Below, in pieces: positions 26,144 through 35,610 of a stretch of DNA of 64,000 nucleotides. The number at the start of each line of letters is the position of its first letter. Position 1 is the first letter of the stretch. Made by a program: the position numbers and the translations under genes. The notes beneath the pieces were generated by a model that had not been told where the DNA came from, made no database searches, and saw only the letters and a program-made list of their open reading frames with translations. Location: NCBI RefSeq assembly GCF_023716565.1, contig NZ_CP071848.1:2976001-3040000 (forward strand), in the 5' to 3' direction. The stretch comes from Vibrio sp. SCSIO 43136 (GTDB lineage: Bacteria > Pseudomonadota > Gammaproteobacteria > Enterobacterales > Vibrionaceae).

Positions 26144-28234
26144 ATGTCCCAACTACTCTCAGCCATTCCATTGACCGAACTTACCGGAGTCGGGGCGAAA
26201 GTTGCGGAGAAGTTGGCCAAAGTCGGGCTTAACTCCGTTCAGGACCTACTCTTTCACCTGCCATCACGCTATGAAGACCGTACTCGGGTGTATCCTATGG
26301 TTAAGCTACATCCTGGGCTGTGGTGCGCTGTCAAAGGCAAGGTGATGGCGGTAGATACCACCTTTGGTCGTCGTAAGATGCTAACGGTGAAAATCAGTGA
26401 TGGCAACGGCACCATTGCTCTGCGCTTTTTTAATTTCACCGCTGGCATGAAAAACAGCTTTGAGCCGGGTAAACCTGTGCACGCTTATGGGGAAATAAAA
26501 CGAGGCGGACACGGACTTGAAATCATCCACCCTGATTACAAATTTTTTGATGATGGTCGCCAACAAGAGGTCGAGCCAAGCTTAACGCCTGTCTACCCGA
26601 CGACTGATGGGCTAAGGCAACTTACCCTGCGTAATCTGACCGATCAAGCACTCGCCTTGCTTGATAAAGCCGCTGTACAAGAATTGCTGCCCGCTGGTCT
26701 CTACCCAAATCAGATGACGATGAATCAGGCTCTGCATATTATTCACCGTCCATCACCAGAGATTGATCTGGAAGCATTCGACGAAGGGCAGCACCCAGCT
26801 CAGCGTCGCCTGATCCTTGAAGAGTTACTTGCTCAGAACCTATCGATGCTGGCAGTGCGCAGCAATACTCAAAAAGACCATGCCGGCGCTCTACCTTATG
26901 GTGAAAAACTCAAATCACAATTGCTTGCTCAACTGCCATTCTCTCCAACCAATGCTCAGCAGAGAGTGGTCAAAGAGATCGAAGCTGACCTCGCCAAACC
27001 TCACCCGATGATGCGCTTAGTTCAAGGTGATGTGGGCTCTGGAAAAACGCTTGTTGCCGCCCTCGCTGCCGTTCAAGCACTGGAGCAAGGTCATCAAGTT
27101 GCCTTGATGGCACCGACTGAGTTACTTGCCGAGCAGCATGCCATTAACTTTGCCAACTGGTTCGAAAAGCTGTCTCTGGACGGAAAGCCAATCCCAGTAG
27201 GTTGGCTTGCTGGCAAATTAAAAGGCAAAGCACGAGACAAAGAGCTTGAGCGAATAAAATCTGGCGAAGCCAAAATGGTGGTTGGCACTCATGCCCTGTT
27301 CCAAGAGCAAGTAGAGTTTGACCACCTTGCACTGGTGATCATTGATGAGCAGCATCGCTTTGGTGTGCATCAGCGTTTAGAGCTGCGTGAAAAAGGCATT
27401 AAACAAGGCGCTTTCCCACATCAGCTGATCATGACAGCAACACCAATACCGCGCACTCTAGCGATGACAGCTTACGCTGATTTAGAAACCTCAGTCATCG
27501 ATGAGCTGCCTCCGGGCAGAACCCCCATTCAGACGGTTGCGATCCCAGATACACGCCGTAAAGACGTGGTGGATAGAGTTCGCAGCGCCTGCCTAGATGG
27601 CAAGCAGGCATATTGGGTATGCACCCTAATCGATGAATCTGAGGTACTAGAAGCCCAAGCGGCGGCAGATACCGCTGAGGAACTCAAACTGCAGCTACCT
27701 GAGCTCAATATTGGCTTAGTGCATGGCCGAATGAAACCAGCCGAAAAGCAGCAGATCATGGCGCAGTTTAAAAACAATGAATTGCACCTACTGGTCGCGA
27801 CCACCGTCATCGAAGTAGGTGTCGATGTACCAAACTCAAGTTTGATGATCATCGAAAACCCCGAACGGCTTGGCTTGGCTCAGCTGCACCAGCTTAGAGG
27901 CCGAGTTGGTCGAGGCTCGGTAGCGAGTCACTGCGTTTTACTCTATAAAGCACCATTATCTAAAACAGCTCAAAAGCGTTTAGGGGTGCTAAGAGAAAGT
28001 AACGACGGTTTCGTTATCGCCCAACGAGACCTAGAGATCCGTGGGCCAGGTGAACTACTGGGCACTAAACAGACTGGATTGGCTGACTTCAAAATCGCCG
28101 ATTTGGTCCGAGACCAAAAACTAGTGCCTGAAGTGCAACGTATCGCTCGCCATATTCACGAGCAATATCCGCAAAACGCCAAAGCGATTATTGATCGCTG
28201 GTTGGGGGAGCGGGAGATGTATTCGAATGCGTGA
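26144..28234 (+). CDS. recG: ATP-dependent DNA helicase RecG
   Basis: RecG reverses stalled replication forks and processes branched DNA. The 696-residue protein has the N-terminal wedge/OB domain (LTGVGAKVAEKLAKVGL, HLPSRYEDRT). Then come superfamily 2 helicase motifs: GDVGSGKTLVAALA (Walker A, about residue 303), IIDEQHRFGVHQR (DEQH box), MTATPIPRTLAMT, and motif VI-type QLRGRVGRG. The terminal SLMIIENPERLGLAQLHQL and GPGELLGTKQTG are RecG-specific. Its TGA shares the final A with the first unit of a seven-copy heptamer array. envZ is convergent. Confidence 0.97.
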   Translation: MSQLLSAIPLTELTGVGAKVAEKLAKVGLNSVQDLLFHLPSRYEDRTRVYPMVKLHPGLWCAVKGKVMAVDTTFGRRKMLTVKISDGNGTIALRFFNFTAGMKNSFEPGKPVHAYGEIKRGGHGLEIIHPDYKFFDDGRQQEVEPSLTPVYPTTDGLRQLTLRNLTDQALALLDKAAVQELLPAGLYPNQMTMNQALHIIHRPSPEIDLEAFDEGQHPAQRRLILEELLAQNLSMLAVRSNTQKDHAGALPYGEKLKSQLLAQLPFSPTNAQQRVVKEIEADLAKPHPMMRLVQGDVGSGKTLVAALAAVQALEQGHQVALMAPTELLAEQHAINFANWFEKLSLDGKPIPVGWLAGKLKGKARDKELERIKSGEAKMVVGTHALFQEQVEFDHLALVIIDEQHRFGVHQRLELREKGIKQGAFPHQLIMTATPIPRTLAMTAYADLETSVIDELPPGRTPIQTVAIPDTRRKDVVDRVRSACLDGKQAYWVCTLIDESEVLEAQAAADTAEELKLQLPELNIGLVHGRMKPAEKQQIMAQFKNNELHLLVATTVIEVGVDVPNSSLMIIENPERLGLAQLHQLRGRVGRGSVASHCVLLYKAPLSKTAQKRLGVLRESNDGFVIAQRDLEIRGPGELLGTKQTGLADFKIADLVRDQKLVPEVQRIARHIHEQYPQNAKAIIDRWLGEREMYSNA

Positions 28235-28286
28235 TCGGTAATCGGTAATCGGTAATCGGTAATCGGTAATCAGTAATCGGTAATCG
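28234..28286. repeat. Tandem heptamer array, seven copies of ATCGGTA (one variant) at the recG stop
   Basis: Seven units from 28234 to 28282 plus ATCG; the sixth reads ATCAGTA, the others are identical. The first A is the last base of the recG stop codon. It fills the gap before the convergent envZ stop at 28306. The unit is the same circular sequence as the 62477 array but on the opposite strand. Confidence 0.95.
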
Positions 28287-28305
28287 AGAGCATTCGCAAT
28301 AATAC

Positions 28306-29616
28306 CTATCCCTTCAAGCGGCTATTCATTGGGAAGCTTAGTTGGGCTTTTAGGCCGCCTTCGCTGCGGTTGTTGACGGATATTAAACCGTTATGCTGAC
28401 GTACGATGCGACGAACGATGGCAAGGCCTAGACCTGTACCTTCTGAACCTCTTGCTGTGTCTCCGCGAGTGAAAGGTTGGAACACTTTGTTCAGCTCGGA
28501 GCGCTCAATACCCGGGCCATTATCTTCGACACATACCCATGCCAGTTTATTATCAGCTGTGACGCCAGTGGTAACTTTTACCCAACCATTACCGTAGCGG
28601 ATAGCGTTAACCACCAAGTTACTGATCGCACGTTTAATTGCGATGGCGTTACCCAGAACTGGGCGTTTATGGTTAAACAAGCTCTGCTCTATCTCTAGCT
28701 CGTAGCCCCCTTCGGCGACCGCAACATCTCTGGCAATATCGCTAAGCCACACCGCTTCAAAACTTTGTGCATCGACGGGTTTCAGGTAATCCATAAACTG
28801 GCTAATGATCTCATTACACTCTTCGGTATCACCTATGATGCCTTCAGCCAAGTACTGATCCTCTGGGGACATCATTTCAGTGGCTAAGCGGATACGAGTC
28901 AACGGTGTTCGCAGGTCATGGCTCACCCCAGCCATTAACAAGGTTCGATCCTCTTCAAGCTCCTGAATGCCTTTCGACATCTGATTAAACGCCTTGGCAA
29001 CCGCTTGAATTTCCGTTGCACCTCGCTCTGGGATCTCTGGTGGGATCTCGCCTCGCCCTACGGTTTTCGCTGCACTTTCCAGCGCCATCAGAGGACGATT
29101 CTGAATTCGAATGAACACCCAACCGCCCAGAACTATCAATAGAGCGCCGATTAAGCTGTTTCTAAACAGCGGCATAAAGTCTTCCTGCTGCAACTCTGAC
29201 AGTGGAATTCTGATCAGATAGTTAGGGAAGCCCTCAATTTTCATCCACAATACGTAGCTTTCTGCGCCTAGCGCCAACCAAACATCGGTCTTGGTCCCTA
29301 GAGCCTCGGTCATCTGCTCGCTCATCAGCTCAATTTCGGTCGCTTTGACCAGCTCTTGAGTGATCGGCTCATCAGGCAGATGTGCGCTCACCCCTAGCTG
29401 TTCTAAGAGACGTCTTCGAGCCAGCGCCGCTTCACCTTCCTTTGCACTGGTATCGTCCAACATGATGTTGATCTCATAGGCCAGAATGCGATTAAACTGC
29501 TGCAAGCTCGGTAGCAAAGCATAGTTAAACACGGCGTAATAAGAGAACACTTGGCTAGACAGCAGCAGAGTTAAGAAAAGGAAAATACTTTGGGTGCGAG
29601 AACTACGAAGGCGCAT
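28306..29616 (-). CDS. envZ: Osmolarity sensor histidine kinase EnvZ
   Basis: EnvZ is an inner-membrane sensor kinase that phosphorylates OmpR. The 436-residue protein has a first membrane segment near residues 11-33 ([21 protein letters not shown]) and a periplasmic part of about 120 residues. A second membrane segment lies near 152-168 ([17 protein letters not shown]), followed by [23 protein letters not shown] carries the phospho-accepting His. [18 protein letters not shown] and GTGLGLAIV are the N, G1 and G2 ATP boxes. It lies about 60 bases after ompR in the same operon. Confidence 0.96.
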   Translation of the reverse strand: MRLRSSRTQSIFLFLTLLLSSQVFSYYAVFNYALLPSLQQFNRILAYEINIMLDDTSAKEGEAALARRRLLEQLGVSAHLPDEPITQELVKATEIELMSEQMTEALGTKTDVWLALGAESYVLWMKIEGFPNYLIRIPLSELQQEDFMPLFRNSLIGALLIVLGGWVFIRIQNRPLMALESAAKTVGRGEIPPEIPERGATEIQAVAKAFNQMSKGIQELEEDRTLLMAGVSHDLRTPLTRIRLATEMMSPEDQYLAEGIIGDTEECNEIISQFMDYLKPVDAQSFEAVWLSDIARDVAVAEGGYELEIEQSLFNHKRPVLGNAIAIKRAISNLVVNAIRYGNGWVKVTTGVTADNKLAWVCVEDNGPGIERSELNKVFQPFTRGDTARGSEGTGLGLAIVRRIVRQHNGLISVNNRSEGGLKAQLSFPMNSRLKG

Positions 29617-29675
29617 GACGGACCTATTGGGATTCGATACAGGAAAAAATGGCCCCCATTAGGGAGCCACTAGAA

Positions 29676-30395
29676 TTATACTGCTTTACCGTCAGGAACA
29701 AAGACGTAGCCCAGTCCCCATACAGTTTGAATATAACGTGGACGGCTTGGGTCCTCTTCTAGCATTCGACGCAGACGAGAAATTTGCACATCGATAGAGC
29801 GCTCCATCGCCGAGTATTCACGGCCACGGGCCATGTTCATCAGCTTATCTCGCGACATCGGCTCACGGGCATTGGTCACTAGTGCTTTAAGCACCGCAAA
29901 CTCACCTGAGGTCAAAGGCATTGGCTCTTCACCACGGAACATCTCACGCGTGCCTAGGTTCAAGCGAAACTCGCCAAACTCTACTTGAGACTCTTCTGAG
30001 CTTGGTGCTCCTGGCGCTTCAATAGTCTGACGGCGAAGTACCGCTCTGATACGAGCTAACAGCTCACGAGGGTTGAATGGTTTAGGGAGATAATCATCCG
30101 CCCCAACCTCAAGACCAACGATGCGGTCAATCTCATCACCTTTGGCGGTCAGCATCAAAATCGGCAGCATGTTATTTGCGTTACGTAGACGACGACAGAT
30201 AGACAAGCCATCTTCACCAGGAAGCATCAAGTCTAGCACCATCAAATGGAACGTTTCGCGAGTCAACAGACGGTCCATCTGCTCACTGTTAGCAACACTG
30301 CGTACTTGGAATCCCTGCTCAGACAGATAACGCTCCAACAACGACCTAAGTCGTGCGTCATCATCAACCACTAATACTTTGTAGTTTTCTTGCAT
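29676..30395 (-). CDS. ompR: Osmolarity response regulator OmpR
   Basis: OmpR controls porin and other osmoregulated genes after phosphorylation by EnvZ. ATG at 30395 gives 239 residues beginning MQENYKVLVVDDDARLRSLL, as in E. coli OmpR; seven more upstream codons are open but not conserved. The receiver domain has the acidic pocket in VVDDD, the phosphorylated Asp in LMVLDLMLPGEDG and the conserved Lys in YLPKPFNPREL. The winged-helix domain has REYSAMERSIDVQISRLRR and TVWGLGYVFVPDG. It is divergent from greB across 200 bases. Confidence 0.97.
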   Translation of the reverse strand: MQENYKVLVVDDDARLRSLLERYLSEQGFQVRSVANSEQMDRLLTRETFHLMVLDLMLPGEDGLSICRRLRNANNMLPILMLTAKGDEIDRIVGLEVGADDYLPKPFNPRELLARIRAVLRRQTIEAPGAPSSEESQVEFGEFRLNLGTREMFRGEEPMPLTSGEFAVLKALVTNAREPMSRDKLMNMARGREYSAMERSIDVQISRLRRMLEEDPSRPRYIQTVWGLGYVFVPDGKAV

Positions 30396-30595
30396 CTGTA
30401 ATACCTGCTCAATCATAAAGCGAAGCTAAAATGTAACATTAGATGCCCATTCAACGGACAAATAATTGTTAGCGTTTATTAATTTATAGTCAGTTTGAAG
30501 CAATTTATGCCAACTATTTCACACAACTCGCCTCAACTTGTCACTAACAGCCAATTACTGCTATAACCAGCAAAAAGAAAAACGACCAAAAAACT

Positions 30596-31084
30596 ATGAG
30601 AACCAACTACATCACCCGAGAAGGTTACAACCGCCTCAAAAAAGAACTCGATTTCCTATGGCGTGAAGACCGCCCAGAAGTCACCAAAAAAGTGACTTGG
30701 GCGGCGAGCCTTGGCGATCGCTCTGAAAATGCCGACTATCAATATAATAAGAAGCGCCTACGAGAGATTGACCGCCGAGTACGCTTCCTACGCAAGCGCC
30801 TCGAACAAGTCACTGTGGTCGATTACTCTCCGCAACAAGAAGGTAAGGTCTTCTTTGGTGCTTGGGTAGAAATTGAAAATGAAGATGGTGATGTGAAGAA
30901 ATTTCGCATTGTCGGCCCAGATGAAATCTACGGAGGAGTCAAAGACTACATCTCGGTAGATTCACCAATGGCGCGCGCCTTGCTCAAGAAATCGGTGGAC
31001 GATGAGTTTGTAGTGCGCACGCCAGAGGGGGAAAGAGAGTGGTTTGTGAATGTAATAGAATATGTAAAAGACGGCGAACGGTAA
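30596..31084 (+). CDS. greB: Transcription elongation factor GreB
   Basis: GreB rescues backtracked RNA polymerase by stimulating transcript cleavage. The 162-residue protein has the N-terminal coiled coil with the acidic tip (SLGDRSENADYQYNKKRLRE; Asp and Glu at its loop) and the FKBP-like C-terminal domain ending EREWFVNVIEYVKDGER. MRTNYITREGYNRLKKEL and FLWREDRPEVTKKV distinguish GreB from GreA. The last four residues (DGER) and the stop are encoded within a heptamer repeat stretch (31072 onward), lengthening the tail slightly. The ompR-greB linkage is conserved. Confidence 0.96.
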   Translation: MRTNYITREGYNRLKKELDFLWREDRPEVTKKVTWAASLGDRSENADYQYNKKRLREIDRRVRFLRKRLEQVTVVDYSPQQEGKVFFGAWVEIENEDGDVKKFRIVGPDEIYGGVKDYISVDSPMARALLKKSVDDEFVVRTPEGEREWFVNVIEYVKDGER

Positions 31085-31115
31085 GCGGACGCTTCGCTTA
31101 ACGGCCTACGGTGTG
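31072..31115. repeat. Degenerate G-rich heptamer stretch overlapping the greB stop
   Basis: Units CGGCGAA, CGGTAAG, CGGACGC, then TTCGCTTAA, CGGCCTA and CGGTGTG keep a CGG about every 7 bases. The stretch contains CGGACGCTTCGCTTAACGG, a near-complement of the core CCGTTAGCGAAGCGTCC seen at 26053. The first two units code the last residues and stop codon of greB. The last two are the 5' side of the greB terminator stem. Confidence 0.75.
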
Positions 31116-31144
31116 AGTGAAACCACTGTAGGCCGAGATTTTTT
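31104..31144 (+). terminator. Intrinsic terminator of greB built partly from heptamer repeats
   Basis: GGCCTACGGTG (31104-31114) pairs with CACTGTAGGCC (31124-31134), with one G-U, around a nine-base loop. GAGATTTTTT follows. The T-run runs into the stop codon of the convergent protease gene. Confidence 0.8.
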
Positions 31145-33008
31145 ACTTGCTAGGTTTCTCACTCAATAGAAATTGTTCGTCGCTACTTACTAACACCCCA
31201 TGACGTAAAAAATTCTTGCCTAGGATCATGCTGTAGCGAAAGCGGGAACGGTCTTTTAGGTTCACTTTGATCGTTTCTCTTACCTTGCCGACTCGTACTC
31301 TTAACTCAATCACTGGGCGAGAAAAGTTTTTTTCGCCTGCTTTGGCAGTGACACGAATTTCGTCAACGACTGGTTTGGTCATTTCGACTTTGTCACCTTC
31401 GTCATTGCGGTAGAGAAACTTAACCATCTCTACGCCATCTTGCTCAAAGCGTTCAATATTTTCCGCACTGATTGAGCTCATGTCAGCGCCTGTATCCAGT
31501 TTGACGGGGAAACTCAGGCCTTCCACTTCAGCTTGTTCGATATATCCAGCCTTGAAGACGGGCTGCGGATTCAGAAGGTCCAAAGCTCGAGTATTGATAG
31601 CTACACCATTGCGGCTAAAGCTACGCCCGATTTCAAATCTTGGGGTTTGAGGCTCATCTTGGTCAAGAAGGTCTAGCGCAAAAGAGCGCCATACTTTTTG
31701 CTCACCGTAACGAAACTCCCCTTCCACCACAGGGCGGCGATCATCACCAATTTTCAGTACTTGCTTAACAGGTTTAGTCACCTTGCGGTTGTCGAGCAGG
31801 TAGTGGACCTCATTTTTCTTTTCGTCGTACTGATATTCTGGCAATTTGAGTAGCGAGGTCTTGAGCAGCAGTGATGGCTCGGCTTGCAGTTTCACGTCGT
31901 CTAACATCAGGAACTCCTGCGGGGATACCATCAACGCTGGATTCTTCTCATGCCATTTGGAAAATGTTTGCGCACCTTTATTTAGACGATCCTTGCTGCC
32001 CATGTCGGTAATAAATAGCTCACTTTGGGTGCGTAGACCAAGGCGCAACTGACTGCTGCTTTTCGAGCGGTCATCGAGGTAAACCAGCACAGGAGCCGAT
32101 TGTTTGTCACCAATGCTTAATGGCACGTAAACCAGAGGACGCTTGTTACCACTGAGCGAAAGCATACGCACCAGTGGTTGGCGCATCGCTTTGATTTGAT
32201 CATCTTTGCCGATGAAATCAAAGCTCACCCAATCACCATCCACTTCAACATTTTTAGCATTGAGCACGCTGTAATTGCTGCTCTGAGATAAGCTGATATT
32301 AACCGCAATACCATCGACTTTGCTTTGCTCACTGCGACCAATCACTGTGGCATGACGCTGGCCTTGCAGATAATCGTATCCTGCCATCACCCATGCATAA
32401 TCGCTCAATAGAGTTTTACCGATCAAGATTGGGGCGGTGAACTGACTACGGTTGGTCAGGTTGACGGGAGTTTTCACCTTATTACCCGCAATGGTCATCT
32501 CGATGTCCACCACAGGACGATAGATTGGCTCTTCACTGGTTCGACTGCGGATCACGCTCATTCTCGCCAGAGGTCGCTCTATTTTAACCTTCTCTCCAGT
32601 CACTGGGTTGCGCATGGTGAATTGCACCACACCACGAATATCGCGCGAAGGGGCAGTGTCATAAGGCATTCGCCATTCACTGCCTTCTTCAAATGCCCCC
32701 AAATCATCAACGATCTGCTTCATCAAAGGGACATCTGACATGCCCTTGTATTTCGGATGCGTACTGAATACGTGCACATCTTCCGCATGAATCGAGGTGG
32801 TATCTGCCCCAGTATCAACCTTGGCCGCAAATGGCACCTTGGCGAGCTCAGGAATGGCGGAGTAAAACACACTTTCAGTGCGGCCCAATACTAGTTTATC
32901 TTCAAACTCATACGCAGGGGCTGAGGTGGTAAAGTCAGTGCTCATCGCCGGAAGTGAACCGAATGAGCCTATTGCCAACGCAGCAATCGCCCAATAACAA
33001 GATTTCAT
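31143..33008 (-). CDS. Exported retropepsin-like aspartic protease family protein with four repeated modules
   Basis: A 621-residue exported protein. ATG at 33008 has AGGA six bases upstream and gives a signal peptide with core YWAIAALAIGSFGSLPAMS. The family is annotated as RimK-type ATP-grasp-associated or ATP-dependent zinc protease (PF05618), with retropepsin-like folding and no visible zinc motif. Module 1 (about residues 35-210) has AAKVDTGADTTSIHAED. Module 4 (about 485-615) has VKLDTGADMSSISAEN. The two modules between them keep the closing L-x-D-R-S...LG/IG pattern but have lost DTGA. Each DTGA supplies one catalytic Asp, so the outer pair could form one active site. Substrate unknown; it lies between greB and tex. 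Confidence 0.8.
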   Translation of the reverse strand: MKSCYWAIAALAIGSFGSLPAMSTDFTTSAPAYEFEDKLVLGRTESVFYSAIPELAKVPFAAKVDTGADTTSIHAEDVHVFSTHPKYKGMSDVPLMKQIVDDLGAFEEGSEWRMPYDTAPSRDIRGVVQFTMRNPVTGEKVKIERPLARMSVIRSRTSEEPIYRPVVDIEMTIAGNKVKTPVNLTNRSQFTAPILIGKTLLSDYAWVMAGYDYLQGQRHATVIGRSEQSKVDGIAVNISLSQSSNYSVLNAKNVEVDGDWVSFDFIGKDDQIKAMRQPLVRMLSLSGNKRPLVYVPLSIGDKQSAPVLVYLDDRSKSSSQLRLGLRTQSELFITDMGSKDRLNKGAQTFSKWHEKNPALMVSPQEFLMLDDVKLQAEPSLLLKTSLLKLPEYQYDEKKNEVHYLLDNRKVTKPVKQVLKIGDDRRPVVEGEFRYGEQKVWRSFALDLLDQDEPQTPRFEIGRSFSRNGVAINTRALDLLNPQPVFKAGYIEQAEVEGLSFPVKLDTGADMSSISAENIERFEQDGVEMVKFLYRNDEGDKVEMTKPVVDEIRVTAKAGEKNFSRPVIELRVRVGKVRETIKVNLKDRSRFRYSMILGKNFLRHGVLVSSDEQFLLSEKPSK

Positions 33009-33240
33009 AGTGATTCCTAAGGTTTTCATCCATTACCGATTGGAAGCCCAAGCTAAAAAATAGTTTCCAGCGCCGGGGCAATTTAACTTTGTCCTGACGC
33101 AAACAAGCAACTTGGGAAATATCTCTCTTATTCTAGCCTTTCTTTTCAAACATTTGTCACTCGGAAGGCGAATTCAATTGCAAATCGTGCGCCTTGTCCC
33201 CATGTTTAGACCATTGAAAATACAAAAGAGAACTCCACGG

Positions 33241-35556
33241 ATGAGCCAAGCTATCTGTCAAACCATCGCCCGTGAACTGAACGTGCGCCAAGACCAAGTC
33301 AATGCGGCTGTTAATCTGATTGATGAAGGCAATACAGTGCCATTTATCGCTCGTTACCGAAAAGAGGTCACTGGCGGCCTAGACGATACCCAACTACGTA
33401 CTTTAGACAGCCGTCTATCTTACTTACGCGAGTTAGATGACCGTCGCCAGACCATTCTCAAGTCAATCAAAGACCAAGAAAAGCTCACTCCAGAGCTCGA
33501 AAAAGCACTGTTGGATGCAGATAGCAAAACTCGTCTAGAAGATCTTTACTTGCCGTATAAGCCTAAGCGCCGCACCAAAGGTCAAATTGCGATTGAAGCG
33601 GGCCTTGAGCCCCTCGCCGATACCCTTTGGACACAACCGCAAACAGAACCAGAGACCGAAGCGAGCAAATACCTTGCTGAAGATAAAGGCATCACAGATA
33701 CCAAAGCCGCTCTGGATGGAGCCCGTGCCATCGTGATGGAACGCATTGCCGAAGATGCCAACCTGCTTGAGAAAATTCGTATCTATCTGACCAAACATGC
33801 CGAGCTCAATGCTCGTGTCGTTACAGGCCAAGAACAAGCAGGTGAGAAATTTAAAGATTACTTTGAACACGATGAGCAGCTGAGTAAAGTGCCGTCTCAC
33901 CGAGCGCTGGCAATGCTACGTGGTCGCAACGAAGGTTTCTTGCAACTGAGCATGAACGCCGACCCGAATCAAGAAGAGAGCATCCGTCAATCCTACTGCG
34001 AAACCATCATCGCTGAGCATTACGGCATCCACTTGAGTGAGGCTCCTGCCGATAACTGGCGCAAGCAAGTGATCAGTTGGGCATGGCGCATCAAGGTCTC
34101 CATGCATATGGAAACCGAGCTGATGTCGGCGGTTAAAGAGCGTGCTGAAATTGAAGCGATCGAAGTGTTTGCTACCAACCTTAAAGACCTATTGATGGCT
34201 GCACCTGCTGGCCCTCGTGCCACGCTTGGTCTTGATCCGGGTCTTCGTACAGGATGTAAGGTTGCCGTGGTCGATAGCACAGGTAAGGTACTAGCGACCG
34301 ATACCATCTACCCGCACGCACCGCAGAAGCAATACGACAAAGCGGCTGACGTGATTGCTCGTCTTTGTAAAGCACATCAATTGGATCTGATTGCGATTGG
34401 TAACGGCACGGCTTCACGTGAAACCGATGCCTTTGCCGCTGACGTGATCAAGCGTGCTAACCTTAAATCACAGAAAATCATGGTGAGTGAAGCGGGTGCA
34501 TCAGTGTACTCAGCATCCGAACTGGCTGCTAAAGAGTTCCCGAATCTCGACGTATCACTGCGTGGTGCAGTCTCTATCGCACGTCGCCTACAAGACCCTC
34601 TCGCAGAGCTGGTTAAGATTGATCCAAAGTCTATCGGTGTTGGCCAATACCAGCACGATGTCAGCCAGAGCCTACTGGCAAAACGTCTCGATGCAGTGGT
34701 AGAAGACTGTGTAAACGCCGTCGGTGTGGATGTGAATACTGCATCCCCAGCACTACTGACTCGTGTTGCGGGACTATCGGCAACCATCGCTCAAAACATT
34801 GTTGATTACCGTGATGAGAACGGTCGTTTCGAAGCTCGTACTACACTGAAAAAAGTCGCTCGTCTTGGCCCTAAGGCCTTTGAGCAGTGTGCTGGTTTCC
34901 TACGTATTATGGATGGTAAGAACCCGCTCGACGCTTCATCCGTTCACCCTGAAGCCTATCCAGTAGTGAAAACCATCGCCGAAAAGAACGGCAAAGACGT
35001 CAAAGCCATGATTGGTGATAGCGGCTTTTTGGCTAAGTTAAACGCTATCGATTACACCGATGAGAACTTTGGCCTGCCAACTGTAACTGACATCATCAAA
35101 GAGCTGGATAAACCGGGTCGCGACCCTCGCCCTGAATTTAAGACGGCGACCTTTGCTGATGGCGTTAACACTATGAACGACCTAGAGGTTGGTATGGTGC
35201 TAGAAGGCGTGGTTTCTAACGTGGCCAACTTCGGTGCGTTTGTTGATATCGGTGTTCACCAAGATGGTCTAGTGCATATCTCAGCACTGACTGACCGCTA
35301 CGTTTCTGATCCACGTGAAGTGGTAAAAGCGGGTGATATCGTTAAAGTGAAGGTGATGGAAGTGGATGTGGCGCGTAAACGTATCGGCCTTTCTATGCGC
35401 CTAAACGATAAACCAGGTCAAGAAAGCCGTGGTGCCAAACCTCGCCAAGAGCGTAATCAAGGCCAGCGACCAACTCGCCGTAAAGATCCATCAAACAACA
35501 ATGGCGCAATGGGCGGCGCATTTGCTGCAGCCTTTGCTAACGCCAAAAAGCGCTAA
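33241..35556 (+). CDS. tex: Tex family S1 RNA-binding protein (YhgF-like)
   Basis: ATG at 33241 gives 771 residues, the usual size; the open frame upstream (from 33112) lacks family similarity. [20 protein letters not shown] and [20 protein letters not shown] form the N-terminal part. [17 protein letters not shown] is the YqgF/RNase H-like domain. [20 protein letters not shown] is a helix-hairpin-helix. [22 protein letters not shown] (about residues 650-671) is the S1 domain, followed by a basic disordered tail. Tex proteins bind nucleic acid and are thought to act in transcription or RNA metabolism. An intrinsic terminator follows. Confidence 0.95.
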   Translation: MSQAICQTIARELNVRQDQVNAAVNLIDEGNTVPFIARYRKEVTGGLDDTQLRTLDSRLSYLRELDDRRQTILKSIKDQEKLTPELEKALLDADSKTRLEDLYLPYKPKRRTKGQIAIEAGLEPLADTLWTQPQTEPETEASKYLAEDKGITDTKAALDGARAIVMERIAEDANLLEKIRIYLTKHAELNARVVTGQEQAGEKFKDYFEHDEQLSKVPSHRALAMLRGRNEGFLQLSMNADPNQEESIRQSYCETIIAEHYGIHLSEAPADNWRKQVISWAWRIKVSMHMETELMSAVKERAEIEAIEVFATNLKDLLMAAPAGPRATLGLDPGLRTGCKVAVVDSTGKVLATDTIYPHAPQKQYDKAADVIARLCKAHQLDLIAIGNGTASRETDAFAADVIKRANLKSQKIMVSEAGASVYSASELAAKEFPNLDVSLRGAVSIARRLQDPLAELVKIDPKSIGVGQYQHDVSQSLLAKRLDAVVEDCVNAVGVDVNTASPALLTRVAGLSATIAQNIVDYRDENGRFEARTTLKKVARLGPKAFEQCAGFLRIMDGKNPLDASSVHPEAYPVVKTIAEKNGKDVKAMIGDSGFLAKLNAIDYTDENFGLPTVTDIIKELDKPGRDPRPEFKTATFADGVNTMNDLEVGMVLEGVVSNVANFGAFVDIGVHQDGLVHISALTDRYVSDPREVVKAGDIVKVKVMEVDVARKRIGLSMRLNDKPGQESRGAKPRQERNQGQRPTRRKDPSNNNGAMGGAFAAAFANAKKR

Positions 35557-35584
35557 TAAGTGCCACCCTAGAGCATTAAATACC

Positions 35585-35606
35585 AAGGGAGCCAAATGGC
35601 TCCCTT
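35585..35606. terminator. Intrinsic terminator between tex and the convergent GT4 gene
   Basis: AAGGGAGCC, loop AAAT, GGCTCCCTT, then ATTGTTATT. A nine-base stem placed between two convergent genes, five bases from the GT4 stop. Confidence 0.8.
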
Positions 35607-35610
35607 ATTG

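Noticed and set aside
33112..33240. N-terminal extension of tex from 33112
   Set aside because: Family similarity starts exactly at 33241 ([13 protein letters not shown]); the upstream part reads like AT-rich leader.
34020..34787. Minus-strand frames of 78-136 codons inside tex
   Set aside because: They lie opposite the most conserved part of Tex and lack start signals or any protein-like motif.
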